From an uncultured Pirellulaceae bacterium (GTDB lineage: Bacteria > Planctomycetota > Planctomycetia > Pirellulales > Pirellulaceae), in the NCBI GenBank assembly GCA_905480545.1, contig CAJQQR010000237.1:1-34627 (forward strand): a DNA stretch of 34,627 bases, given 5' to 3'. The position numbers were made by a program, and so were the translations under genes. This document shows positions 25,162-34,604 of this stretch, piece after piece. The notes under the pieces are model-generated. The model searched no databases, had not been told where the DNA came from, and saw nothing but the letters and a program-made list of their open reading frames with translations. Every line of letters starts with the position of its first letter. Position 1 is the stretch's first letter.

Positions 25162-25736
25162 AGCGTTGGTTTTTGCAAATAAAGAAAGCGGACAAATTCG
25201 ATTTTTGACCGTCGATGACCGAGCGATAATTCAACTTACATTCTAGTCCAAAAGAGAGTTTCAGCCAAAAGTTGGTTCTCAAATGCTTATCCTTTTGCAC
25301 AGAGTACACGTAGCAAACTGAGGTCAAATCCGCCCACAGCCCCGTTTTGAATCTGGATTAGTGCGGCAAAATTCACTTTGGGGATCAAGAATTTGGATGT
25401 AAAACCCGCTGCAGCTTAAACGAAATCAAATCTTTTTCGCAGCGTTGAACGTCGTTCTCTTCGCAATCAATATCCAATCATTCAGAGCGACCGCAATAAC
25501 CGGTCGAATTTTTCGGAATGATTTTGCGGACAAAGGTACCCGCGCTCGATTGCGTCAATCGAGCGAGTAAATCCCAAAAGTCGTAATAGTTGCAATCTTT
25601 CGTCCTCTTTTTCGAATTGGATCACGAAACATCGCCAGAACATTAATTTGTGCTCTGAAAAAGCCGTTAACGATGAAGGCGACGTTGTTACTTAACCTGC
25701 CAACAGGGACGTAATTTGATTCCACCTGATCAAAGA
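25162..25736. other. Long divergent intergenic region
   Basis: 575 bp between the divergent LecA-like and TolC-type genes. It probably contains both promoters, but I cannot assign -35/-10 pairs with confidence. The one clear structure is the perfect hairpin at 25543-25565. No ORF here has coding features. Confidence 0.6.
25543..25565. promoter_or_regulatory. Perfect 10-bp stem hairpin in the TolC-gene leader
   Basis: CGCTCGATTG (25543-25552) pairs with CAATCGAGCG (25556-25565) across a 3-nt loop, about 170 bp before the TolC-type start. There is no T-run, so it is not an ordinary terminator. It could be an operator or a leader RNA structure. Confidence 0.5.
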
Positions 25737-27866
25737 ATGCGATGGATACAAACTAACAGCATGCTGTTCTGCGCCCTGCCAATGATATTCTTGGCAATCC
25801 TATGTGACGCCAAAACATTCGTCTTTGCTCAGTCAGAGGATCCAATTGCGCCAATCGCAGCCAAGCGGATGCTTCCCGTTCAGATTCATAGTTCATTTAA
25901 TACCATGGATCTCACCGAATACTTCCAGGTAAATCCGGCGACGATTTCGAAAACGTCAATGACTCGATCACGGAAGGGTTTTCCTCCGTCGAAAACACAA
26001 TTAAATACAGGATTCAGTCAGCGATACGATCCACCAAACCAGAATCCCCCAACACCGCAACCAGAATCTCCGACGTTGAGTGCTTCGCGATCCAGTCGCA
26101 TTAGTCAATTCCAAGACCTTCCATCAGATGAAATTCAGGAAGTCAGAAATGATAGAGAATTAACAATTTCACAAGCGGTTCAGGAAACTAACGAATCCCT
26201 CCGGATGCCAAGAGAAGACTCACCATTTGATGCGTGGTGGCTTCCGCAGGTGAACCATAGTTCTAAGCATGGCATTGGAATCAGCGTCGATCAGGTCGTC
26301 CTTTCGATGTTGCAAAATTCGCCCGAAATTCGGGCGATCAGTCAGGAGCCAATAATCGCTTCGACCTTTATTGATCAAGAATCAGCGAAGTTTGATCCTG
26401 TTTCGTTTTTAGAATCTCGTTGGGATGATACAAACGAACCGGTTGGAAATATATTGACAACCAATAGCTCCCCCTTCCTCAAAGAACACATCGTAGATGC
26501 TCGAGCTGGATTCAGAAGAAAAAATCGCAGCGGAGCTGAATTCGATTTCTCGCAATCGATTGGGTTCAAGAACAGCAACTCGGATTTTTTTCAACCGCAA
26601 GATCAAGGGACTGCACGACTCGAACTGAATATAAACCAACCCGTCCTCAGCGGTGCTGGACGCGTCGTCGGAACGAGCCGGATTTTACTTGCACAAATTG
26701 ATCACAAAGTTGCCTGGAATCATTACGCCAAAGGCTTGCAGGATGAGATCCTGATGGCGATTAGGGCGTATTGGGAATTGCATTTCCAAAAATCATCTTA
26801 CGTGCTTCACAAAAAAAACTACGAGTCTGCAGAAAAGTTGCTGCGCCGACTGAAAGGACGTCAATCGTTTGACACTCGACGCAGCCAGATCATTCGCGCC
26901 GAAGCCGCGATTGCTGCTCGAAAGCTCGATTTGGTCCGATCCTTTACCGACATCAGAAATGCCGAAACGCTGATCCGGGAAATCACACGCGATGCAACGC
27001 TTGGACGCCTCGGTGTCCTCAATCAACCAACGTTGGAACCTCGCGAAAATCCAGTCATCGACGAAAGACTTTATCCGGATCTGCCGTTTGTTGTAACAGT
27101 TGCATATGACAACCGTCCGGAAATACAGGAAGCTGTTCAGCGCTTAAAAGCAGCCGGCATCCAAAATAACGTTGCTAAAAACCAATTGCTTCCTCAATTG
27201 AGTTTACTGCTCAATGTATATTCCGCCGCGCTAAATGGTGACACAGGAATCGAATCGGCCTTGCAAAGGCAGCTAACGGCGTCAACTCCCGGTTACTCAG
27301 CTGGATTCGTGTTCGAGTACCCGCTACACAATCGAGCTGCAATCGCGAGGAAACATCGGGTCGAAGCTGAAATCAATAAGCTCTCCTCAGAGCTAGATGA
27401 TGTCTTTGGCCGAGTAACCGCCGAGGTTGAAATTGCTTTCCGTGAACTGAAAATGGCGGCAGAAGCCGTTCGGCAGGCAAAGATCAGCATTATCGCTGCA
27501 CGAAAGGATCAATCCTTTATTCAACGTCGCTGGGAGAACTTTGCATTCCTGGAAAACCCGGATTTTTCAAGCCCGACAATTTTGCTGGAGCAATTGCTCG
27601 ATGCCCAGGACCGTATCACAGAAGTCGAAATCCAATATTCCGACGCGTCACGAAAGTTTATGGTGGCAATCGCCGAATTGCGAAAATCCGAAGGCAGTTT
27701 GTTGGGCTACCAAGAAGTGCAGGGTAGCGATTTGGGGCCTTCCGCACGGTATGGAAATTCGACCATAGATCAACCTGTTCCATTCGTAACGATGAACGGC
27801 GGCGAGCAAAACCCCAGTCAAAGCGATAGCAACGCTCCCCGATTTGATTTGCGCCAACAAAAATAA
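25737..27866 (+). CDS. TolC-type outer-membrane efflux protein (OEP family)
   Basis: A 709-residue protein from ATG 25737 (the frame also opens from a TTG at 25716). The signal peptide MRWIQTNSMLFCALPMIFLA is followed by a long Pro/Ser/Gln-rich N-terminal region to about residue 190, unusually long for the family. Two OEP-type halves follow: LELNINQPVLSGAGR, helical stretches with AIRAYWELHFQKSSY and LRRLKGRQSFDTRR, PEIQEAVQRLKAAGIQNNVAKNQLLPQLSLL, then YSAGFVFEYPLHNRAAIARKH and VTAEVEIAFRELKMAAEAVRQAK. TolC-like proteins form trimeric channels with an inner-membrane pump and a membrane-fusion protein; neither is encoded in this window. It precedes the VWA/GATase-like membrane protein by 178 bp. 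The C-terminal tail after residue 660 is polar. Confidence 0.92.
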   Translation: MRWIQTNSMLFCALPMIFLAILCDAKTFVFAQSEDPIAPIAAKRMLPVQIHSSFNTMDLTEYFQVNPATISKTSMTRSRKGFPPSKTQLNTGFSQRYDPPNQNPPTPQPESPTLSASRSSRISQFQDLPSDEIQEVRNDRELTISQAVQETNESLRMPREDSPFDAWWLPQVNHSSKHGIGISVDQVVLSMLQNSPEIRAISQEPIIASTFIDQESAKFDPVSFLESRWDDTNEPVGNILTTNSSPFLKEHIVDARAGFRRKNRSGAEFDFSQSIGFKNSNSDFFQPQDQGTARLELNINQPVLSGAGRVVGTSRILLAQIDHKVAWNHYAKGLQDEILMAIRAYWELHFQKSSYVLHKKNYESAEKLLRRLKGRQSFDTRRSQIIRAEAAIAARKLDLVRSFTDIRNAETLIREITRDATLGRLGVLNQPTLEPRENPVIDERLYPDLPFVVTVAYDNRPEIQEAVQRLKAAGIQNNVAKNQLLPQLSLLLNVYSAALNGDTGIESALQRQLTASTPGYSAGFVFEYPLHNRAAIARKHRVEAEINKLSSELDDVFGRVTAEVEIAFRELKMAAEAVRQAKISIIAARKDQSFIQRRWENFAFLENPDFSSPTILLEQLLDAQDRITEVEIQYSDASRKFMVAIAELRKSEGSLLGYQEVQGSDLGPSARYGNSTIDQPVPFVTMNGGEQNPSQSDSNAPRFDLRQQK

Positions 27867-28044
27867 ACAGCGGCCCCATCAGTATTTAACACTTCATCCC
27901 GCGACAGCAGACTCTTAGAAAAACTATTTTCAATAGGGTGAAAACGCTAAAGAAATCGTCTTTCGAATCATCGATACACGACTGAAATTCCCGGAATTCT
28001 TGCATGCGGGTTGATGATAAATGGTCAATGAAACCTTATGATGG

Positions 28045-30558
28045 GTGATCAGTTGCTTGGTGAAATTTGAACGCCGGAGCGACCAATCAATAGGGATTTC
28101 CAAAGACGTGTCCGATAAATCGTATGCCCTGGGCCAACCGCAGCTTCTCATTCCAGTCCTTCTTGCGGGATTGGTATTCGCAGCGTTTTTGGGCTACGCA
28201 TATTGGAAGCAGAAACAAACCAATTCGTTTACCCGTTTCTTTTGCTTTTTTCTCAAATTGGCGGGTTTTGCAATTCTCGCTTTTTGTCTTTTAGAACCCT
28301 TGCTAACGGGTACTCGACCAACTCCCGGTGAAAATGTCTTTGTTGTCATCGCAGATCGCTCGCAAAGTTTGAACATAAAAAACAACGGTGAAAAACTGAC
28401 GCGCGGCGATATACTTTCAAAAACGTTGGAAAGCGGAAACCAATGGCAAGTCCGCTTGGCGCAAGACTTTGATACACGTCGCTATTGGATTGGGAAAAAA
28501 CTGGAAAGTGTCGATGAATTTCGTTTTGACCAAATAAACGATGACGATTCTTCTGTCGACAAAAGTAGCGCTGTTACGTTTTCCGATTCTGAATCGCGGC
28601 TTAAGACAGCTTTGACCACGATTGGAAATCGGTTGAGTAATCGTCCGGTTGCTGGCGTTTTGTTTTTTACTGACGGCAATGCAACCGACTTTCAAAGCCT
28701 TGAATTCGATGAAACCAAACTGCCTCCCATTTATCCCGTTGTTCAAGGAAGTGACGATGTAATCACCGACCTTGAGGTGGAGAAGGTCTCTGTCAGCCAA
28801 ACCAACTTTGAAGCAGCTCCCATTTCAATCACAGCCAATCTTGTCAGCCGCAATTCGGAAACAAAGAAAGTCATTGCTGAGTTGATTGATGAATCAGGCG
28901 CTGTTGTGGACGAACAAATTATTGACGTCGATGGCAACGCCAAAGTCATATTCAAGACAAAACCGACTGAGGTCGGCGTGCATTTCTACACTGTCGCCGC
29001 TACTTATGCAGAAGACCTGGAGAATGCAACCAACGGAGCGCCGACAATCGAAGGAACGTTGAGCAACAACTCACAAAATGTTGTTGTCGATCGTGGCGGC
29101 GGTCCCTACCGTGTACTGTACGTTTCAGGACGCCCAAACTGGGAATTCAAGTTTCTCAATCGCGCCGTCGAAGACGACAATGAAGTCAATTTAGTCGGAT
29201 TAATTCGAATCGCGAAAGAAAAGCCAAAATTTGATTTCCGACGAAAAGGAGCCTCGACGACCAGCGAGTTTTTTAAAGGCTTTGACAAGGACGAAGACGA
29301 CGCAGAACAATACTTCGAACCCGTGTTATTGAGACTGGGTACAATCGACGAAAACGAACTACGTGGCGGTTTTCCCAAGTCTGCCGAGGAGCTGTTCAAA
29401 TACGATGCAGTCATTTGCGATGATGTCGAATCCAAGTACTTTACGTTCGAGCAAATGTCGTTGATCAAGCGTTTTGTTGGTGAGCGGGGCGGTGGATTTC
29501 TTATGCTGGGAGGTCAAGAAAGCTTCTCCGAAGGAAATTACAGTCGAACACCTATCGCCGATCTATTGCCTGTTTACGTTTCGACTGCGAATAAAAACAT
29601 TGTTAATGAAACGCCGTCCATTGAAGACCCGTTTTCCTCGGATGGTGGGGTTGGACGTTCAATTCGAAAAGAAATTTTTCGTTTTCGGCTCTCACGAACG
29701 GGACAATTGCAACCGTGGGTTCGTCTCAGAGCAACGGAAAACGAAGAAGCAGATCGAATCTTGAAGATGCCAAATTTCGCCAGCTTGAACCGTGTTTCGG
29801 GGATCAAACCAGGAGCGGATGAGTTAGCATTTGTTGGGAACCCAGCCGGCGAGAACTATACGGCTCTGGTGACTCAAAACTACGGAAAGGGGCGAAGCGG
29901 CGCCCTTCTTGTGGGTGATTTCTGGCGATGGGGTTTGAATCGAAAAGAAGACGATAAAAACGATTTGGAAAGTGCATGGCGGCAGACGATTCGATGGTTG
30001 GTTGCCGACGTCCCGCGACGGGTTGAGGTGAACGTGACCCGCGCCAAGGACATCCTCTCAGACTACCAAATTTCGATTAACGTTCGGAACGAGGAGTTCT
30101 TGCCCCTGGATAATGCAGAGTTGGAAATCACGGTCACTGATCCCAAGGGAAAAACATACAAAACACAGGCGCAACAAAACTCTAACGAAGCAGGAAAGCA
30201 TGATGCAAACTTTCCTTCGTTGGTGGATGGCAATTATGTAGCAACCGTTGTCGCAAAAAATCCGGACGGAACGATCATCGAAACCAGACAAGCTGGCTGG
30301 GTGTGCGCTTCGTCAAACGAAGAACTCCAAAGCCTGGAGCCGAATCGAAAATGGTTAACCGAACTGGCCCAAAAAACGGGCGGCGAAGTCATTAAAAACG
30401 ATGGGGTAGATGAATTCGTTAAGCAATTGCCCAACAAAAAGCTACCCCGGGAAGAAACGGCAATCTTTCCGCTTTGGCATCACATGCTTTTCTTCTGGAT
30501 AGCGATCACTTGCCTCGCATCCGAGTGGGGAATCAGGCGACTCAACGGCTTGCCTTAA
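28045..30558 (+). CDS. VWA / glutamine-amidotransferase-like membrane protein
   Basis: An 837-residue protein. Two transmembrane helices near the N-terminus (residues about 32-52 and 66-86; LLIPVLLAGLVFAAFLGYAY and FFLKLAGFAILAFCLLEPLL) and one at the C-terminus (MLFFWIAITCLASEWGI) hold it in the inner membrane. A von Willebrand A-like region follows the second helix with VFVVIADRSQS (a DxSxS MIDAS-type motif), ending near VAGVLFFTDGNATD. An Ig-like segment comes next. A class I glutamine-amidotransferase-like region then spans about 350-560: YRVLYVSGRPNWEFKFLNRA, YDAVICDDVESK and GERGGGFLMLGGQESF. No catalytic Cys triad is obvious, so enzyme activity is unlikely. This architecture is common in planctomycetes beside BatA-like genes; none is present here. 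The start is GTG at 28045, with later GTGs possible. Confidence 0.88.
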   Translation: MISCLVKFERRSDQSIGISKDVSDKSYALGQPQLLIPVLLAGLVFAAFLGYAYWKQKQTNSFTRFFCFFLKLAGFAILAFCLLEPLLTGTRPTPGENVFVVIADRSQSLNIKNNGEKLTRGDILSKTLESGNQWQVRLAQDFDTRRYWIGKKLESVDEFRFDQINDDDSSVDKSSAVTFSDSESRLKTALTTIGNRLSNRPVAGVLFFTDGNATDFQSLEFDETKLPPIYPVVQGSDDVITDLEVEKVSVSQTNFEAAPISITANLVSRNSETKKVIAELIDESGAVVDEQIIDVDGNAKVIFKTKPTEVGVHFYTVAATYAEDLENATNGAPTIEGTLSNNSQNVVVDRGGGPYRVLYVSGRPNWEFKFLNRAVEDDNEVNLVGLIRIAKEKPKFDFRRKGASTTSEFFKGFDKDEDDAEQYFEPVLLRLGTIDENELRGGFPKSAEELFKYDAVICDDVESKYFTFEQMSLIKRFVGERGGGFLMLGGQESFSEGNYSRTPIADLLPVYVSTANKNIVNETPSIEDPFSSDGGVGRSIRKEIFRFRLSRTGQLQPWVRLRATENEEADRILKMPNFASLNRVSGIKPGADELAFVGNPAGENYTALVTQNYGKGRSGALLVGDFWRWGLNRKEDDKNDLESAWRQTIRWLVADVPRRVEVNVTRAKDILSDYQISINVRNEEFLPLDNAELEITVTDPKGKTYKTQAQQNSNEAGKHDANFPSLVDGNYVATVVAKNPDGTIIETRQAGWVCASSNEELQSLEPNRKWLTELAQKTGGEVIKNDGVDEFVKQLPNKKLPREETAIFPLWHHMLFFWIAITCLASEWGIRRLNGLP

Positions 30559-30701
30559 ACCACAAGCGATATCATGACCGGGTTACGGAACTTGCCGGCA
30601 TGGGATTCATAAATCCGAGCAGCCGGATCTTCCCATGTGGTGTCACTTTCTACGCAAATCCTCACGATTTGGATTGCCATATTGTCTAAATGTACAAACG
30701 A

Positions 30702-31505
30702 TCATCTTGCCAATGTCGGTGATTGGGATTTTGCAATCCCGTAGTACTCAGGCAAGCTGACTTCTTTGAATTCAGTTACGTAGTCAAGAGCTTGGTCGAT
30801 TCGTTGCCGATCTTTTCTGGACAGAGTCCAGACGACGAAATGCTTAGTCTTGGCTTTGATCGCACTACCAAACACGCCATTGGATGGCTTATAGACTCTT
30901 TCAACTTCTTGCGGAATAATCTCACGATTCGAGATCGCTTTGTTCACTTCCAAACGGGCAAACGGAGGCATTTGCCGCGGATCGGTGGCACTCAACTTTG
31001 AATATCCATTTGCGAAGTCGATATAGGCGTCAAACGATTCCTTACTCTTCGATGGTGTCCCCTTAATCTTGTACGTCATCTGGTCGCTGGAAAGTGTGAT
31101 TTGCTTTGTCGCTTCGTTGTACGTTTCATCGAACTTCGGATTAAAAAGAAACGGTTCCTTTTTGGTTAGCGATTCACGCTTTTTCAGAATTTCAACATAT
31201 TCATCAACCGTATTCTGCTCCAAGATGACCTTCGTTCTGGACGCCACATTCAGAAGCACAAAACGGCCGGTTCTGCGATCATAGACCGTTATTTTTTCAG
31301 GACCTGTCCTGGAAAAATCGTAAACAGAAGTATCAGAAAACAGGGTAATATTTTCAAAAACCGGTTGTCTCGCATTGCCAGAGTAAACCTCAGTTTCGAT
31401 TCGCATGTCCTGCCCTTGTACGGTCGGTTGAAAGGGTCGAATCACAAAGAAGGCACCAACAATACCTGCGGTTATGGAAGTACTTAAGAGCGTTCGGCGG
31501 TACAT
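30702..31505 (-). CDS. Hypothetical secreted or membrane-anchored protein
   Basis: A 267-residue protein of no family I recognise. The N-terminus MYRRTLLSTSITAGIVGAFFVI is a signal peptide or single membrane anchor. The rest is a soluble alternation of beta and charged stretches: ITLFSDTSVYDFS, KITVYDRRTGRFVLLNVASRTK, LSSDQMTYKIKG, FARLEVNKAISNREIIPQEVER and a C-terminal DRQRIDQALDYVTEFKEVSLPEYYG. ATG 31505 is chosen since GAGGGG lies 3 nt upstream. The frame can be extended to 31646, but that part shows no signal peptide. It lies tail-to-tail with the VWA protein gene, with a 395-bp gap before the sulfatase stop. Confidence 0.85.
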   Translation of the reverse strand: MYRRTLLSTSITAGIVGAFFVIRPFQPTVQGQDMRIETEVYSGNARQPVFENITLFSDTSVYDFSRTGPEKITVYDRRTGRFVLLNVASRTKVILEQNTVDEYVEILKKRESLTKKEPFLFNPKFDETYNEATKQITLSSDQMTYKIKGTPSKSKESFDAYIDFANGYSKLSATDPRQMPPFARLEVNKAISNREIIPQEVERVYKPSNGVFGSAIKAKTKHFVVWTLSRKDRQRIDQALDYVTEFKEVSLPEYYGIAKSQSPTLAR

Positions 31506-31900
31506 GATCCCCTCGCGATTTGGCAATAATTCGACACGTTTTGTCGCAAAGGTTAAAGATTCTCGCGATACCTGTCGAGCCCGATTTATTTGCCCGGAAT
31601 CTTTGTCGTCCAACACAAAAGGCAAAGAATTCCCGGACGTTTGCAAGCCATTTAGAAGGAAAAAACGTTCTCAACGACTGCTTCGCCACAAATTCAATAC
31701 CGAACAGACTTTGCAATGCTGAAAAACCTTCAAGAATCAGAATTTTTTGCAGCAACTTTTATGCGTCCTTCTTTTACGTTTGACCAATTCGATAAGCTCA
31801 GCCCGAATTCCATCTGAGTCGTCGGTTCGATTCTTGACAGCGGATTGGGCTGTTGAACCGACTCTCTGTAAGAAAGACCAATCGCGAAACAAGTTCAACA
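31506..31900. other. Intergenic region upstream of the secreted hypothetical gene
   Basis: 395 bp with only short overlapping frames on both strands. It probably holds the promoter for the secreted protein (minus strand). The GAGGGG Shine-Dalgarno is at about 31509-31514. I see no hairpin or repeat of note. Confidence 0.6.
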
Positions 31901-33307
31901 CTACTTCTTCAACAACATGGGCTTTGACGATTCCAATGTAAGTGCATCGCGTTGCTCACTTCCTTGAATGTTGTCGTTTCCCAGCGTGTAGATCGCATTT
32001 ACGGCCAAGGCTTCCATCCGCTTTATGACTTCGGAGTTGGATTTCGCAACATTGTGTTTTTCAGCTGGATCGTTTTTTAAATCAAACAATTTAGCCGTTC
32101 GCCCGGGACCAACCCGTTGGGAGGAATTCCAATTGGGATGCGTTTCCGCTAACGGTAAATGGTACTTCCAGTCACCAGCGCGAATCGCTTGCAATTGCCG
32201 ACGTCGAAAATAGCAAAACGATTCATATCGCGATTTAGCATGTTTTTCACCGTAGAGCATTTTCGAAATATCAAACCCGTCGATCTTTTTTTCTGGAAGC
32301 AGAGCTCCTGCAATAGCACTAAGCGTTGGTAGAAAATCCATCGTGGTCGAGAGTTCGTCGCACATTTTGTTCGCTGGAACCCGTCCAGACCAACGTGCAA
32401 TCATCGGAACTCGCATTCCACCTTCCATGGTCGATCCTTTCGCACCAGACAGAGGCGCATTTGATCCGCCATTTCGTCCATTGGACCCGTTATCTGACGT
32501 AAAAATAACCAGCGTGTTGTCAGCAATCTTTAATCGATTCAAGCACTTGAGAATCTGCCCCGTGGACCAATCGATTTCTTCAACGGAATCACCATACCGA
32601 CCATTCTTGCTTTTCCCTAAAAAGTCTGGTGATGCGAAGATTGGCACATGTGGAAATGTGTGAGGAAGGTACACAAAGAATGGGCTCGCTTGATTTTTTT
32701 CGATGAAGCTTACGACCTCTTCTGTGTAACGGCTAGTTATCGTCGCCTGATTGGCTGGGGCCTCAATCACCGTTTCTTGTTGAACAAGTGGAAGTGGCGG
32801 ATCACCGCGACCTTTCGATTGCATGTCGTTCGAGTAAGGAATCCCGAAATAATAATCAAATCCGTGCTGCGTGGGCAGGTGCTCCGGTTGATCGCCGAGA
32901 TGCCACTTTCCAACACACGCCGTCTTGTATCCTTGCGATTTGAGCGCCTCGGCAATGGTCAACTCGTTTGGGTTCAAGCCTCGGCGACTCTGTGGAATCA
33001 AAACCCAATGGCCGGTAGAGTCTTCGTGCATTCCTATCCGCCTCGGGTAGCAGCCCGTCAACAAACTCGCCCTTGACGGTGTGCACACAGGACTCGATGA
33101 ATAAAAGTTCGTGAACCTTAATCCGTCTTTGGCGAGTTGATCAATGTTGGGTGTTCGGTTTTTTGTTGAGCCGTAACAACCAAGATCACCATAACCCAGG
33201 TCATCACAAAAAATCAGAATGATGTTTGGCTTGGCAATGTCCGCGGACTTTGCACCGGAAACCAGCGTTGATAAAGCCAGAATGGTCCCAAGCAGTTTAG
33301 CGTTCAT
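31901..33307 (-). CDS. Sulfatase (arylsulfatase family, formylglycine type)
   Basis: A 468-residue exported hydrolase. The signal peptide MNAKLLGTILALSTLVSGAKS is followed by the sulfatase fold: IILIFCDDLGYGDLGCYGS with metal-binding Asp35-Asp36, then CTPSRASLLTG, where Cys75 in CxPSR is the residue converted to formylglycine. VGKWHLG and VIFTSDNGSNGR supply the remaining metal and active-site residues. KHNVAKSNSEV near the C-terminus is the usual tail. It should cleave a sulfate ester, probably from a polysaccharide, in the periplasm, and needs a formylglycine-generating enzyme encoded elsewhere. Planctomycetes are unusually rich in sulfatases. The terpene-cyclase-fold gene lies 181 bp upstream on the same strand. 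Confidence 0.97.
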   Translation of the reverse strand: MNAKLLGTILALSTLVSGAKSADIAKPNIILIFCDDLGYGDLGCYGSTKNRTPNIDQLAKDGLRFTNFYSSSPVCTPSRASLLTGCYPRRIGMHEDSTGHWVLIPQSRRGLNPNELTIAEALKSQGYKTACVGKWHLGDQPEHLPTQHGFDYYFGIPYSNDMQSKGRGDPPLPLVQQETVIEAPANQATITSRYTEEVVSFIEKNQASPFFVYLPHTFPHVPIFASPDFLGKSKNGRYGDSVEEIDWSTGQILKCLNRLKIADNTLVIFTSDNGSNGRNGGSNAPLSGAKGSTMEGGMRVPMIARWSGRVPANKMCDELSTTMDFLPTLSAIAGALLPEKKIDGFDISKMLYGEKHAKSRYESFCYFRRRQLQAIRAGDWKYHLPLAETHPNWNSSQRVGPGRTAKLFDLKNDPAEKHNVAKSNSEVIKRMEALAVNAIYTLGNDNIQGSEQRDALTLESSKPMLLKK

Positions 33308-33488
33308 TTATTTCGACTCTTTAAGAAGTAACGATTCAACGGTGTTTATGTTGTGGTTCACGAAAACCGACCACGGAACGATGCCGCAGATGCGAAAAAC
33401 AGTTTGAATGTTTGAACTTCGCAGCCCTGAAAATTATCGTTTTAATCTGCTTGGAATTGGCTCGATCAACAATCAAATGACACGAGCA

Positions 33489-34604
33489 TTAACGTTGAAA
33501 GATTGGAAGATACGCCAGATCCAGTTGCAACATGATAAGGGAACAGCTGGTGACGTACGCCGATGCGACCTCGCCCGTCCATGATCCGTCGTTGTTTTGC
33601 GCATCGATGATCCGTTTGTACAAGCGATCTCGAAACGGCTCCCAAACCTCCTTCTTCTGTCGATAAACAACTTGAGCGTAATAAAGATACGTATAGTGCC
33701 AATGCCCCCAACCCTGCTCATCGGAAAGGGAATGGAGATTTCGTTTACAATACTTCCACATCTCCGGGACGTGCTCACTTTCGTACTCACCAGCGTTGTA
33801 AAGTGAGGCCAGCGACGCTGCGGTGATCGCGGGGCGGGATTGGCCTTTTTGAGATTCTTCTGAGCTATAAGAGATGCCGCCGTCCTTGTTTTTGCATTTG
33901 TAGATGTATTGAATCGCCCTATCGATACAACTTTTGGGAACCTTGATCCCGCAATTTCGACATCCCCTAAGACCCTGCACCTGCGTAATCGTTGTGGAAC
34001 CTTCATCGAAATCGGAACCTTCCTTTGCGCTCACGTAGCCCCAACCGCCGGCCTTGGTCTGCGCGTTGACCGAAAACTTTACAGCGGATTTCAGTGAATC
34101 GATAATCTCTTGTCGCCTCGATTGATCCTCTTCTTCACCAAGAACTTGAGAAAGAAACAGCATGGCGAACCCGTGACCGTACGTGTAGCGATCGTCGGTT
34201 TCGGGATCCCCAATTAATCCGTTTGTGCGGACTTTAGAAAGGAGAAAATCGGTGGCATTAGAGATGTTTTTCGAATACGGCCCTTGAGTGATCGTCGAAC
34301 CTGAGCACGTCAACGCTAATCCGGCGAGTGCGGTCATGGCCGCATAGTAGGTTCCTTCAGCTGACCAATGTCCAAGACGGCTTTGGTTCGTTGCGATCCA
34401 ATCCAACCCCTTCTTTCGCGCGTCAAGCAATTTTTGCGGCGGTTCGTCTTTCGACAACGCAGGTTGAGCCGCACTTCCGATCGACGATGAAAACGGAACC
34501 GTCGCCAAACCCAGCGGAGAAAATGGCGTTGCGAAAAGAGGCAGATACGAAAGATTCATGCTCAGCCACTTTCGCCGATCCTGCATTTTTGAATTTCCGT
34601 TCAT
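33489..34604 (-). CDS. Secreted prenyltransferase/squalene-oxidase-repeat protein (terpene-cyclase fold)
   Basis: A 371-residue protein from ATG 34604 (TTG at 34616 also possible; the frame is open to the window edge, so the true start could lie outside). The N-terminus has a twin-arginine-like export signal (DRRKWLSMNLSYLPLFATPF). The body is an alpha/alpha barrel of prenyltransferase/squalene-oxidase repeats: KGLDWIATNQSRLGHWSAEG, AVKFSVNAQTKAGGWGYVS, IQYIYKCKNKDGGISYS, and KRIIDAQNNDGSWTGEVASAYVTSCS. The DXDD acid motif of class II cyclases is not seen, and export is unlike a terpene cyclase, so a substrate-binding or unrelated role of the fold in planctomycetes is likelier. It shares the strand with the sulfatase. 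Confidence 0.85.
   Translation of the reverse strand: MNGNSKMQDRRKWLSMNLSYLPLFATPFSPLGLATVPFSSSIGSAAQPALSKDEPPQKLLDARKKGLDWIATNQSRLGHWSAEGTYYAAMTALAGLALTCSGSTITQGPYSKNISNATDFLLSKVRTNGLIGDPETDDRYTYGHGFAMLFLSQVLGEEEDQSRRQEIIDSLKSAVKFSVNAQTKAGGWGYVSAKEGSDFDEGSTTITQVQGLRGCRNCGIKVPKSCIDRAIQYIYKCKNKDGGISYSSEESQKGQSRPAITAASLASLYNAGEYESEHVPEMWKYCKRNLHSLSDEQGWGHWHYTYLYYAQVVYRQKKEVWEPFRDRLYKRIIDAQNNDGSWTGEVASAYVTSCSLIMLQLDLAYLPIFQR

Noticed and set aside
33489-34604. Hopanoid/squalene biosynthesis gene cluster.
   Set aside because: Only the repeat fold is present; there is no DXDD motif, no prenyl synthase neighbour, and the protein has an export signal.
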